Part shown: positions 21,700 through 33,779 of the stretch, piece after piece
Numbering within the stretch: the stretch's first letter is position 1
How the letters are laid out: each line of letters begins with the position of its first letter
Source: Atrina japonica
Lineage: Eukaryota > Mollusca > Bivalvia > Pterioida > Pinnidae
Assembly: GCA_030159075.1 (NCBI GenBank)
Contig: BROG01000368.1
Location: 1 to 64,000, forward strand
Reading direction: 5' to 3'
DNA: 64,000 bases
Notes under the pieces: generated by a model
Told to the model about the DNA's origin: nothing
The model's database searches: none
Seen by the model: the letters and a program-made list of their open reading frames with translations, nothing else
Position numbers and translations under genes: made by a program

Positions 21700-22396
21700 C
21701 ATAGGTTGCACATATCCTAATTCATCTAAATTATAAATTGCCATCGGTCTAATGCCCTATTCAATAGATAACAGTAATTGTATATGTGGAATTTTGTGAC
21801 CGCAAAGTAAGGTCATTATGGGCATTTAGTGATGAGGATGACATTTACCTAACTTTGTCTGTTGATGATAAGGTATTTTAAATATCACAAAACGTAGATA
21901 ATTTCTTGTATAAATGTATTTCATGACAATGTTCAAAGAAGGAAGTCTTTAAAGTAAATATGGGAAAATACCAATGGATAATCGAAACTCAAAGTCGATT
22001 AGAATACGACAAATTAGATATACAAATGGTCTCAAAATGAAAAACAACCGAAACATTAATTTTGTAAGAGCTATAGCTATTCTGAGTAAATTCAAATAAA
22101 CTTTGTAGAATAAGTTAACAAAAAATTAAGATATTCAGTGAATTTGTTGATAAAACGTTCTCAAAAATTTATAATTTTCTGAAGAGATATCCCAAGTTGA
22201 GATTTTGTAGGATTTCAAGCTACCTATGATATGACAAGAAGGATTAATTAAAGAGCCCAAAGCTGAATCGGAATCAAATGAAGAAACATTTATTTGTCCA
22301 AAGGTTAGTTGTACCATCGATGCAAGATCTCTGTTTGATTGGAAACGCCTTTTGTATCATTTACCCATAATGAAAATAAAATGAGACGCATGAACC
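21700..22396. other. No recognised gene
   Basis: AT-rich with many stops in all frames. No repeat structure was noticed. Confidence 0.4.
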
Positions 22397-22409
22397 AACC
22401 TGTCTAAAG

Positions 22410-22687
22410 GAGCCGACCTGGCTCAGTCGGTAGCGCGCTCGACTCTTGGTAGTGAGTTCGAGTCCAGCCGGCGGCAGGTTGGTTTCCTGTCCTTCGGATT
22501 GAGACAGTAAAAAACCGAGGTCCCGTGTCACAATAGGTGTCGGCACGTTAAAGAACCCTCACTGCTCAATGGCCGTAAGTGCCGACCATAGGCCAAAATT
22601 TGAAGCCCTTCACCGGCATTTGGTGACGTCTCCATATGAGTGAAAGATTCTTGAATGGGGCGTTGAACAACAATAAACAAACAAACA
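22410..22687 (+). mobile_element. tRNA-derived SINE, full length, with 13-bp target duplication
   Basis: The head has CTGGCTCAGTCGGTAG and GAGTTCGAGTCC boxes. The body runs to 'gtgacgtctccatatgagtg' and the tail is (aaac)n. Perfect flanking duplications aacctgtctaaag lie at 22397-22409 and 22688-22700, so this is a clean, fairly young insertion. The minus-strand open frames here are repeat shadow. Confidence 0.95.
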
Positions 22688-22700
22688 AACCTGTCTAAAG

Positions 22701-24967
22701 TCACGATCAATTCAAAATATTGAAGTACCGAAGACGAGTTTCTTTGGGAAACAAATCTAGATATGGGATGGGCACTAAAGAAAGATTCTCAGAAGATGTT
22801 AAGAAGGATTGGAAGAAATATTCAACTATGGCAAAACAGGAATAAAATTCTATCATAGCTCAATACACGATAATTACCTTAGATGCGAATGGTAGAGAAA
22901 GATTTAAGTTATTTCAAGGATAGAGAGTCACTCGATCTTGCCTATTGTTCTATTAATCCGGGAAACAGGTTTTCTCAGTTGTGAAATAATCTACAAACAC
23001 TTTTGCTATACTTCTTATATACATGTACATTGATATAAACAGTGTATTTATCTTATTTTCTATAATTTGAAAAATATTAAATAAAACTCATACATCATTA
23101 TATATACTTGCTTATTTATTTGTGGTATTTTATTTAAAGTCACATTCCGGGGACGTTATTGTATTCTTCTGGATGTTATTGTAATTTTTGACATTTTCAT
23201 TAGAAAGCCACTCCTGACGAAAATGAAAAAAAAAATTCAAAACATTCGATGTATTAATGGATTTATTAAGGGGATTCCGTAGGAATTCTTAAATTTACCC
23301 TTGTGAACGAGTGATATAAAGGGTGGCTCGATTCACCACGAGAATATTGTTTCGGCACAGTCTCAGAACATGTTACATTCGAATGTACCAGGGCAGGAAG
23401 TAGTTAGATGTAGATGTCGATAAAATTTACATAGTTCACGTAAATGTATGGCTAAATTGATTGCCCCTGACAGTGTTCCAGAGCATTTGATGGGTGTTCC
23501 ACTTATTTGGATTGTCCTGGACAGTGAAACGAACACGCTCAGAAAAGCGTCACCACGTGACCGGCAACACCTTACCGTTTATAAATAGATCAATGTGTTC
23601 GGTTAATTAACTAAACAGTTGGAATAGGACTTTGAAAATACGACGACAATTCATACAAATACGCATTAAGAGAGTAAAGAAAAGTTTATTTATGAACATT
23701 ACCCCCCTGAATGTTGCTTTAAGAATCCATGTCCATACCTACAGAAAATGAAAGCTAACAGTCTGTTCATTATTAATTGAGAAGTCTGAGAGTTTATGCT
23801 TGCTAAGGCATATTTTAAATGTCGAATTTACCTTAGTTCCAAATATCCAGTCGTACATCTTCATTTTACTTAACAACCGTGGACCAAATAAAAACAATCT
23901 GTAAACTTGACACTGGTATTGAGGTACATCAATTATGTGAATATGGTTGGAATAGAAATACCTTCAGTTGTTGTATTACCTTTGGTCTGATATTTATCTG
24001 GACCAGTACTTAATTTCTGATCTACACAAGGAGTCTTTTATGATACCACATTTTATTTTTCTGAACTCTACATCTATCTTAAATTCGAACTCAACTGTTG
24101 ACGTCTGACAGAAAGTCGCCTCGAACATTTATTTTGGATCGTATTTCTTAAAAATACGACGAAATGTATGTCAAAAACCAGTGCATACAGAAACGTTTAT
24201 TTGTAAACCTGGGAAGTATTTATCCCATGTCGGGATTTACAAGATGTGACAAAACTTTTCTTTGTACTTCAGCCTTTTTGTCATATGATAATGTTTCATC
24301 TTTTCTAGTCTCTTCCCGGGTTCTCTCCTCCACCATTGAAACTGGCCGTCACCATATAACTGAAAAACTGAATTTGAAATAATGCAGAGAGCTAAATAAT
24401 TTAGTTTAGACTAAATAATTGAAGCACGGACATACGCGCCGCCCATAAGACTACAGTGGTTTAGAGCGAAATCAAGAGAGATGAATATATTTTCTGTCGT
24501 AAAAGGGCGAAAGTAACTATGAGCAAAAATGGCCAGGTATACGATAATTCTATAACCTATTATATGTCCACAGTGACACAGACCTTACTTTAAATCATCA
24601 ACCAACTTCTTCCAAAGAAAATACATATGGCCGTAAAATTCACCAAACTGCGACCACTGCATACCCAGGACAGAAACGGAAGGGTATAATAGAGGGCGCA
24701 GCGGCCTTAGCGGTAGAGAGTGTAACAGTGAAAAAAAACCCATATAATTAGCTAGGACAAATTAGGTGTGTAAAACTTCATTACGCACTATACTGGTCGA
24801 AAAAGCTACTCTCATCGCATCCATCGAGGAAGGAATCATAACAATATTCCATATCAAAATCCCATTGGCGTACGTACCGGTAAAAAATCATTTTCTATTC
24901 TAAAATTGACGATGAGGGCTGCGACACCAGATCCACTGCCTTGGTTATATTGAAACTCATGAATTTT
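22701..24967. other. No recognised gene; short repeat relics
   Basis: No gene is seen. 'gtcacattccggggacgtta' at about 23140 recurs at about 36690 ('gtcacattccggggaagttt'). 24050-24125 is a decayed relative of the hammerhead-like repeat ('ctgttgacgtctgacagaaa'). A 72-codon frame at 24164-24382 shows no motif. Confidence 0.45.
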
Positions 24968-25165
24968 TATATATAAAAAATCTCAGATACCAAAGCATAA
25001 ATCTTTAGGATATCCAGGATATAGATACAAATTTGGTAAAATGGGCAAACACGGACCTCTGGAAACCAAGAGGTGGGATCAGGTACCATGGAGGAGTAAG
25101 CATCCCTTGTCGTGAGTCCACAGTAAAATGAAATATGTGAGGAACGAAACTTGGTCACAATTGGT
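24968..25165 (+). repeat. Interspersed repeat family A, copy 3
   Basis: 'ataccaaagcataaatcttt' through 'gtgggatcaggtaccatgg' to 'ggtcacaattggt'. It is full length compared with the other copies. Confidence 0.8.
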
Positions 25166-25169
25166 ACAG

Positions 25170-26453
25170 ACGTCTCAACATCTACTGAATGATATCTATG
25201 TCAGTTCACATCATTAACAGCACATTTAGCTTAAACAAAATCAATATGAAAATGTACTTGATAATTAACAATGTTCTTAAAATCAAAATCAGATTCGCTG
25301 AAAACAAATATAGGGAAAAATAGCCAGGTGTTACCACGCACTTTATTTGAGTGCAGTAATTGATACCAAACTTAAAAACATCAGATTCTGAAACAAAATG
25401 AGATCATTCCATTTGCAGAGTAGGATTGGTACAACACAACTGATACAAAACAAGAAAAACTTGATGCAAAGCATCAATTCGCCGCCAAAGGTATTTCAAA
25501 GGAAGTATACATGTACATGTATATAAAACGTAATTTAGAAAAACATTTATGGAATAATTCAGAATTATTTTTTTTAAAAAACAAGTCCATATTCCAGTCT
25601 GTTTCGTTCATTGTTGGCCTAGCCGGCTAGAGTGGTTCGATCTTGTTTAACATGATAATTCTGACTTTATCCATTATTACACAAAACTCGTGTTAAAAGT
25701 AACATTTTATTATATGTAGACTTTAACATGTACTACATGTACTACAGTTTTTATGTCGAAATAAAAGTAAAAATGGGGTGCTTCAGTAATTAAGGTCTGT
25801 TTCCGTAAATCGTCCGACCCGTCTTCACTTTGTTGTTCTCCCAATCATCAATATTTCATACGACACATTTCGTTTTCGGTGTTATATTTATTCCGTTTTG
25901 CACAAACGAAATCATTTTAAATGATAAAAAACATTTTGTTCCAAATTTCCGTCGTCCACTAAACTTATATAATAGGATATCATGCTCTTATCAAAATCAA
26001 AAGCAATCACGTAATGATTGCTCCCATCATTTCGACTAATGTCTCCCACTTATCGTTATTTCATTTCTTATGTCTATGTCTCTACAAAAATTACGAATCG
26101 CGGTATTATACCTTAATTGCATTAAAAAAATTTAGATGCTGATTATTTATGAAACAAACCAACATCACTTTCATATCTGAAATTTAATAGCGTTTTTGCC
26201 TCAAATAAAATTACTACGTCATTACTTCCGCGTTCAAAGAAACTAACAGCTCCTTCCATATACTACTTCCTAACTTAATTTGAAATCTATTCGCCGCCTC
26301 CTGGCGGCAAATAATTAGCAAGTGCATTTTGAGTCCATATCTCCCACCTAAATCAGGATAGGTCATTCTTGCAAAAACACAAGTATGTTGTTCCTTAGCG
26401 TCTGACACATTTATCTAACGACTTAAATATAGTATTTGTCGTTTCTGTGAATT
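25170..26453. other. No recognised gene
   Basis: AT-rich. The open frames here (for example 25830-26039, and 26214-26408 on the minus strand) lack recognisable motifs. A short 'gccgcc' cluster at about 26290 stands out only slightly. Confidence 0.4.
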
Positions 26454-26657
26454 GCCGAGTCGACCTGGCTCAGTCGGTAGCCCGCTCGACTCTTGATCGT
26501 GAGGTCGTTAGTTCGAGCCCAGCCGGCGACAGGTTGGTTTCCTGTCCTTCGGATTGAGACAGTAAAAACGAGGTACCATGTCACTATAGGTGTCGGCACG
26601 TTAAGGAACCCTCACTGCTCGGCACTTACGGCCATTGAGCAGTGAGGGTTCTTTAAC
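26454..26657 (+). mobile_element. SINE, truncated, with inverted duplication of its middle
   Basis: A normal head and body reach 'aaggaaccctcactgctc'. The sequence then folds back ('ggcacttacggcc…gagcagtgagggttcttt'), the reverse complement of the SINE's own middle. The 3' third and tail are missing. Confidence 0.85.
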
Positions 26658-27717
26658 CATTATAAAATAGCTTGCCTTTGCTGTTATCCCAGTCAGCATA
26701 CATACGTTGGGCCAACGTTGGCAAATGGTTGCACCGTTGAGTGAGCGTTGGCGTCGGCATTACTACGTTGGCCCAGCGTTGGGAAATGGTTAGTGAATTT
26801 GGTGGTCATTGGCTTAAGAAGTAGTACATTGGGCAAATATCTGTACTGTTTGTCGTTTGTTGGTGTTGGCATCAGTACGTTGGGCCATCGTTGGTTCGAC
26901 GTAAGGTAATGGTTTGTGATTTTAGCGTTCATTGGTTGGCATTACCACGTTGGTTTAACGTAGGCCCATCGTGTTCTAATACGTTTTGCTGTTGTGTTGT
27001 TTTAATGTTAGCACCTATACATTGGGCCAACATTTGCTGACTTTCCTCGGCGTTACTACGTTAGGCCAACGTTGGTCCAGCGTATACTACACATATTCAT
27101 TGATAAATCATTGGTTTTATGGTCGTACCATTTCACAATGTGTTTCTTTTCAATAATCAATAATTGAATCAAAAATTGACCTATAAGCTATATTTCATGA
27201 CTGTGAAATTCACACAATAATAACTGTTAAAATAATGTAGTTGTTACGTGTTTAAATCAACCTCAGTACATGGCCGACTGATTATATAACTAAGAGTTGG
27301 AAATACAGGATGTGTGTAACTGGACACCTGCTGTTAACATAGTTTTAAATCTACATGTATTTGGTCAGCGTATTGCCACAGCAGGGAGTAACGGTTACCA
27401 TGACATTACCATCTGGCTCCAAAAAATTGTTTTTGTGGTCATTTTCACATCATTGATCGATTTAAGAAGACCATAGAGAAGAAAATAGGTAAGTATTATG
27501 CAGACTATTTCTACTTCTTACATTTATTTTTATTTTGTATTATACTTCAAGTAAGATTAAAGTATTTAAGTGGGAAAAGTTTGTAGTATTAATGACTTAT
27601 ATTTTGTATTATTGTTTTTAAAAAAAAATTTAATTCTTAAAAAGAACTTCAAGAAGTTGTCATTTAACCTCAAATCTTTCATTTTTATTTATATCTACTT
27701 TTAAATGTTATTTACAG

Positions 27718-27864
27718 AGACTAGCTAATCGTAGGAACAAATTGTGTAGTCAGTCAACGAGTAAAGAAGTGGAAGATGTCATCAAAGACTGGTTTACCTT
27801 TGCCAAAGATAGATGTGGTGGCAGAAAAGTTAGACTCAAGAACAAACAGCAATCCATGGAATAA
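27718..27864 (+). CDS. Terminal exon of an element-encoded protein
   Basis: It is preceded by a pyrimidine/AT stretch and TTTACAG, and stops with TAA at 27862-27864. Phase 0 gives 48 basic codons including KEVEDVIKDWFTFAKDR and GGRKVRLKNKQ. AATAAA follows at about 27895. No upstream exons are evident in the element, so this may be all that remains of its transposase or accessory gene. Not assigned to a family. Confidence 0.4.
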   Translation, partial: RLANRRNKLCSQSTSKEVEDVIKDWFTFAKDRCGGRKVRLKNKQQSME

Positions 27865-27954
27865 ACCTGTTGAGATCATGTGAAAAGAAGTTTAAATAAA
27901 TAAAAAGATTAATAAACGGCTGTTATTGGGATCTGAATAGTTTTCTGGTTTTTT

Positions 27955-27984
27955 GTGTGTGTGTGTGTGTGTGTGTATGTGTGT
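27955..27984. repeat. (GT)n microsatellite
   Basis: About 30 bp of GT repeats inside the right half of the TIR element. Confidence 0.95.
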
Positions 27985-28179
27985 TAAGGACTTTCATTGT
28001 TTTTACGTTGGCCCAACATTGGATTTTTGTCAAATTCAACGTTGGGCCAACGTAGAGCCAACACGTTGGGCCAACGATGGGCCGATTCGCACTTAGCACG
28101 TTGGTCCAACGATGCCCAACGAAACTAACGTCGATGGACCAACTTTGGCCCATCGTGTGTATGCTGACTGGGCTGATGT

Positions 28180-29559
28180 CTGAAATAAAATGATTTTCAA
28201 CTAATTAAGCTCAAAAGTAAATATATTTATTTTTTTTTCCCTTAGCTTCATTAAACTAAATGATAAATATAGATAAATAAATCACCAAACAGGAATATAT
28301 CTTGATTACATCTTGTCATCAAAGTTTTTATTAGCTGCAGGAAAATAACCAAAACAAAACATCATTTCAGTAATAGGTAATGTTCCAGCTAGAAATCTAG
28401 ATTCAGACAGTTTTTTGGTTTTTTGTTCGTTTTGGGGTTTTTTTGTGTTTTTTGTTTTTGTTGTTGTTTTTTTTAATTCAAAAGCTACTTGTTCAGAATC
28501 AAAAAGAGTGCTTGCATTGTTCACATCTACAAGGGAACACATGAATTAAATTAAGAAAAAATAGCATGACCATATGAATAAAAGACACATCTGTAACAGA
28601 TGCACCATGATTTTTTTGCTTTAGTGAACATGTACAAATAATTGACAAAGGGCAGGACAATATGGGGATTTTTTTGGTAAAAACGGATAATGTGTGACAA
28701 AATCAGAGGCGGCCAGGATACCCTTGAAATACAAACCCTTTGTCTGGAACACTGACAAAAGTTTTATCAAATCATCACCTCAACAATTTCAGTGATTTTC
28801 TTATTAACGTACATGTAGACACATGTTCACACGACAGGTTATTTCCTACATGTATATACATGTACATTTATGTATGTACAGTGTACAGACAGGAAATGGT
28901 CCTATCTACATGTTTTCTTTAATTTTTATTCATTTTATTTTATAGTTAATTTCTCCTCAAGTACATGTATGCAACAAGAATAAATACAGGCATATAGTAA
29001 ATACACTTCACATGTACATTGTATACATGTACATGTAGGAGGTTTGACTGTGTTAATTACATGTACGTGTATACTGATGTTGCTCATCTTATAATTATAC
29101 ATGTATTTTCAAAGTCACGTGCACATTATTTATACTTTAAATAAAGCCAAAAGGGACATGCAGGCTGTACATGTGAATTGTGTAAGTTACTATTCAACTG
29201 CTTTTAAAATAATTTTCAATCATCATGCTAAATGTACATGTAGTGGTACATCCAACCTCAGTGATGAATGATGTACATACACACAGACATTTTGTGAATA
29301 AAGGAATTCCACTGGTCAAAGAAAATATCTTACTGGTATGTATATATACACATTTGAAATGAAATGGAAAATTACTGGTTGTGTTGACCAGTTATCAGAT
29401 AGGTTTCACCGGACTTTTGTAACATTTACCAGGTTTTCTGGTATGACAGGTGAATATTCAAAAACTCTGGTCATGTATGTATGGAAACCCAAAGCTAAGA
29501 CTGCACTTCCTGATCCATCCTACAAGCAAATTGTTTCATTTGGTATGTACACCTCTAGC
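28180..29559. other. No gene; T-rich tract and ACATGTA-dense sequence
   Basis: 28405-28475 is a long G/T low-complexity tract. From about 28800 to 29300 the palindromes ACATGT and TACATGTA are strikingly frequent (for example near 28850, 29015, 29035 and 29235). An 85-codon frame at 29338-29595 has no recognised motif. Confidence 0.5.
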
Positions 29560-29755
29560 AAATTTTGGCCTATTCTCGGCACTTACGGCCATTGAGCAGT
29601 AAGGGTTCTTTAACGTGCCGACACCTACTGTGACACGGGACCTCCAGTTTTTACTGTCTCATCCGAAAGACAGGAAACCAACCTGTCGCCGGCGAGACTC
29701 GAACTCACGACCTCACGATCCAGAGTCGAGCGCGCTACCGACTGAGCCAGGCTCC
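29560..29755 (-). mobile_element. SINE, minus strand, 3' truncated
   Basis: The minus strand shows the complete head (GGCTCAGTCGGTAGCGCG, then GAGTTCGAGTC) and the body as far as 'gaatag gccaaaattt'. The 3' end and tail are missing. Confidence 0.85.
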
Positions 29756-30011
29756 TGTGCTGATGTGTTTTACATGTATTATATAATTAGCGGCTGTAAA
29801 ATGGGAATTGGATACCATCTACATGTAAATTCAACTGGATCTGATTGTATACCCACCCATTGGAGATGTGGTGAGTTAATAAATTAACATCATCATTTCT
29901 TACAAAAAACCTTAATATTGTGCCAAATTTACAGTGCATATCAAAATTAATTTGAAAATAAAAAAAATTCCTACCAACAAAACCACTTCTACATGTAAAA
30001 CTCTGTGGTAT

Positions 30012-30240
30012 ATTCACAACCGGAGGGTCGCAGGTTCAAACCTAGGTGGAGACGGCTGGCTTTCTCTGTCCTACAAATGAGACAGTAAAAACCGAGGTAG
30101 GTGTCGAAAAGTTAAAGAACCCTCACTGCTCAACTGCCGTAAGTGCCAAGGTTGTAGCCCAAAATTTGAAGCCTTCACCGGCATTTGGTGACGTCTCCAT
30201 ATAAGTGAGAGATTCTTGAGTGGGACTTTAAACAATGATA
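30012..30240 (+). mobile_element. SINE, 5' truncated
   Basis: It begins within the head at a B-box-like GGTTCAAACC. The body includes 'ttaaagaaccctcactgctc' and 'catttggtgacgtctcc'. It ends 'gagtgggactttaaacaa'. Confidence 0.85.
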
Positions 30241-30249
30241 CAACATGTA

Positions 30250-30930
30250 AATCTAGCTAGTGTGAAGGCAAATAAGTAATTTTCAGTGTACATGTATGTA
30301 ACTCGTCTTAGACCTCATCAAAATTCTCCGACATACTAAAAAAATAAAGCAAACCTGAAGTAAAAAAAGTTTCTGCGAAATTAACCATCGCCATTTTCCC
30401 TGAACATTTGTATGTCAGAGCAGAAATTACGGTGACAGCTGCAATGGAGGACCACAATTTCTGCTATTAAAATGTGAAATTACAAAAAAAGGTGATCATT
30501 CAAAAGATGTTTTACTCAAAGGATTATTTAAGTACATGTACATGTTTTTGGAAAGTGGTATCACAGGACTGGTTATCTCTAATCAAAGTCGTGTCTCAAG
30601 ACAGGTCCCACTGTATTTCTCACTCATCAACACTTGAAAATGCAGGAATGGTATATCTTGTTGCGCATTTCATGCAATTCATACTAAATTCAAGAATTCA
30701 ACTTCAAAACTACTTTTTTCAATTTTACACATGTAAGATTTTATCTGGATTGTCTGTCACAGTAACAGTTAAAGTTTTATGAACATATCCATAAATGTAT
30801 TTTTCATGGTTCATTTAGTCTGCCATATACTAATATATAGATATAAATGTCTAACTTCAAATGTGCATAGCGCCAAGTCCAAAGACATCAAAAGGAAATC
30901 TTATCTTTAACAAAATACCGGTGTCAAACG
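30250..30930. other. No recognised gene
   Basis: A 102-codon frame at 30474-30782 shows no motif and no convincing splice context. Confidence 0.4.
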
Positions 30931-30934
30931 ATAT

Positions 30935-31440
30935 TTTGACTCTGCGATAAAATTACCCTCAGAGGGTCAATACATCACGGCGGCGATAAAATGACCCCTC
31001 CTATAAAAAAATGTCCAATTATGTTTTTATTAGAAAAATTTTCATAGGGGGGGGGGTCATTTTATTGCAGCCGCGATATTTTGTCCCTCCTAAGTATTCA
31101 AATATTCAGAAATAATTATGGTTGGATTCATGAAATAGTGATTCTAAATGAAGTTACATATCAAAAAACATTTTTAGAAAAATTTTCACACGGGGTCATT
31201 TTATCGCAGCTGCGATATTTTTACCCCCCCCCCCCTCACTCCCTAATACTGACATATTCAGACATGATTATGGTTGTATAGCCATGAAATAGTGATTCTA
31301 TATGAGGAAACATGCCAATAAACATTTTAGGAAAAAAAATATACATGTAGGGGGTCATTTTATCGCGAGGAATCAATTTATATTTATTGCACTGAGGGTG
31401 GTCAAAAATATCACAAGGGGACATTTATCGCGGTTTACAT
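30935..31440. repeat. Diverged tandem repeat, unit about 150 bp, 'cattttatcgc'
   Basis: 'gggggtcattttatcgcagc' followed by 'gcgatatttt…cccc' recurs near 31050, 31195 and 31345, with the shared intervening phrase 'ttatggttg…catgaaatagtgattcta'. About three units are visible, plus partial ones at the left. Confidence 0.75.
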
Positions 31441-31648
31441 ACTTTTTCTGTAAATAGGACAACAACATTAACAGCAGTTGGTCATTTACAAAAATTGTTT
31501 ACGATGGAAGTTTTAAGAAAAATACACCATGACCTACAAAAAATATTTCTTGTATATAATCAACTGTCATTCCAGCAAGTAAACTCCAAAGTGGCTGAAA
31601 GTGTCAAATCATTACTCAAAATAATTGTACATAAATGTAAAATGTAGG

Positions 31649-32390
31649 TTTTTAGCTCACCTGAACCAAAGGGCAGAAATTCTACAGGAAGTAAGACCTG
31701 AAGTTCCTCTACAAATTTTGTTCATTTCAGCCAGATCGGCCCAGGGTGGATCCAGAGAGGGGCAAAAAAACTAGGTATTTTACACATTGTCATTTTCATT
31801 CATTTTCATATGATTTCTTTGATTTTTATTTATCCCCATTCATTCATTTTATGTGTTTTGCATGTAATTAGGTAGAGAAATGCTGTCCTGAAATTATTTT
31901 ACTGAATTTTAATTATGAATTTTTAAAACGGCAAAAGAGAAGGAGGGGATGGTGCATTTTTTCACACTCTCAAAACCACTAAAGGTATATTTACAAAAAA
32001 ATTAAAGGAAGCAAATAACCAATTTCCCCTACCAAGTTTGTGGGTTTTTTTACCATATTGACAGAGAAGTGGATCCAGGATGGGGCAAAATAGGTCACAG
32101 AGGGTACCCCTCTTTGAAAATCTTCTCCAGAACTGCTGCATGGATGAAAAACTAATAGCATCTGAGTTATTTACATAGATGCATGATTAAATTTCCTGTT
32201 TTTTAGATAAATTGGAAAAATAATTTTTGACATGTTTTTTGACATCTTTCCCGCCTTTGTCATTTTCATTCATTTTAAGTCTCTTCCACTCCCAAGGAGT
32301 GTTATAATAATTTGTAAATTTATTGAATTCCCATATTTGTAAGATACCAACACAGTTCAGGTGAGCGATGTGCCCCATGGGCCTCTTATT
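31649..32390. mobile_element. TTAGCTCACCTG…CAGGTGAGCGAT element, copy 1
   Basis: It starts 'tttttagctcacctgaacc' and ends 'caggtgagcgatgtgcccc…gcctctta'. The ends share inverted GCTCACCTG/CAGGTGAGC. Inside, a 'caaattt…gtt' motif with 'ggatccag' and 'ggggcaaaa' recurs twice. Similar elements are at 49274, 62029 and 62826, with an end fragment at 44025. No protein is encoded. Confidence 0.75.
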
Positions 32391-33262
32391 TACCAGTAAT
32401 TAAATTTGGGAACATTTTGTTTCAGTTTACATATTTATATACCCAGTACTGATACCTTCCCGTCTGTCTGTTTTATCAGATATAGAACAGTAATATGAAC
32501 TAAGGCATTGCCTTGAAATGAAGTGAGCACAGCTTTGTCATTGTTATATCGTTATCACTATTATAATGCATCGGGTTAGGAAAACCATGTGGTTTATATT
32601 GATGCAGACACTGTTTTGGATCCAATGTATGAACAGCTCATTTCCTACGTCCTAACTGTAAAGTGTTCACTTCGCTCTCTTAAAATCGTGCTAGAATTAT
32701 TAATACATGTACATGTATATTGTAAGGAGTGTTTGGCATTGTTTTATTGTTGATAAGCTGTCACATCTACATGTAGGTTGTTACTAATCCGGCCATTGCA
32801 GGATTGGACTGTCAACAAACCCTGGTTGTACTCAACCACATATATAATTCAACCAACCAGACATTTGCAGCAGCCATGTTTCTAGGAATTCTTATCAGAA
32901 TAGTTCTTAACGGTGTAGTACATTTTACTTTGCTGACAAATATAACTGTTCTATGTCTGGTAAATGCACCAGTTTTGAACCCAACAATTGTATCTGATTT
33001 TTACTTATTAAATCTATGTACATTGTACCTTGCCTGTACCTGAAAAGTATTTTTTTCTGTTTTGATATGAAGTGTATACATATCAAGATTCATAAGTATA
33101 TTTGTACTTACATTTTAGACGATACCTTGAGCAGTTACTTTCCTTTGACTGATAGTCAATCATAATCAAATATTTTGTGTACAATGTCATGTTGCTATCA
33201 GTTTGCATTAATTCGAATCACTACTCATTTCTGTTTTCATAATATATAGTCAATTTGAATCT
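32391..33262. other. No recognised gene
   Basis: AT-rich. A 79-codon frame at 32804-33043 shows hydrophobic runs only and no family likeness. Confidence 0.4.
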
Positions 33263-33274
33263 CTCAAGACAACT

Positions 33275-33548
33275 GAGCCGGCCTGGCTCAGTCGGTAGCG
33301 CGCTCGACTCTTGATCGTGAGGTCGTGAGTTCGAGTCCAGCCGGCGGCAGGTTGGTTTCCTGTCTGTCGGATGAGATAGTAAAAACTGTGGTCCCGTGTC
33401 ACAGTAGGTGTCGGCACGTTAAAGAACCCACCCTACTCAATGGCCGTAAGCGCAGAGCATAGGCCAAAATTTGAAGCCCTTCAACGGCATTTGGTGACGT
33501 CTCCATATGAGTGAAATATTCTTGAGTGGGACGTTAAACAACAATAAA
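33275..33548 (+). mobile_element. tRNA-derived SINE, full length, with 12-bp target duplication
   Basis: The head, body and 'acgttaaacaacaataaa' tail are all present. Perfect duplications ctcaagacaact lie at 33263-33274 and 33549-33560. Confidence 0.95.
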
Positions 33549-33779
33549 CTCAAGACAACTAAATATGTACCTGCTTCCCATTTCGTAGTCGATCGCTCAT
33601 GACTAACAGTCTATTCTACCTGATAGATCTAGCATTCTCATAGTCATTTTTTATTTGTCATGACTACTATACATGTACAATATAACTGTTACATGTACTT
33701 ATTTCATCGCCATTTTGATTCTCTCATACACAAGTACCTACTACCCATTTAATAATTAATTTGAATTTTATGACTAATA

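Larger units (their letters stand above)
26688..28172. mobile_element. 1.49-kb TIR element with CGTTGGGCCAACG subterminal repeats
   Basis: The left end CCCAGTCAGCATACATACG is inverted at the right end (cgtgtgtatgctgactggg, about 28154-28172). About 270 bp at the left and 170 bp at the right hold many copies of acgttgggccaacgttggc-type palindromes. No clear target-site duplication is visible. A coding exon with a polyadenylation signal lies inside (27718-27864). Subterminal repeats of this kind often bind transposase (general knowledge). The superfamily was not assigned. Confidence 0.8.

Noticed and set aside
21484..21744. Overlapping frames on both strands with the same peptide
   Set aside because: They read the two arms of a fold-back repeat.
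22430..22500. A functional tRNA gene at the SINE heads
   Set aside because: Box A and box B are present, but each head continues into the shared SINE body and the tRNA stems do not close.
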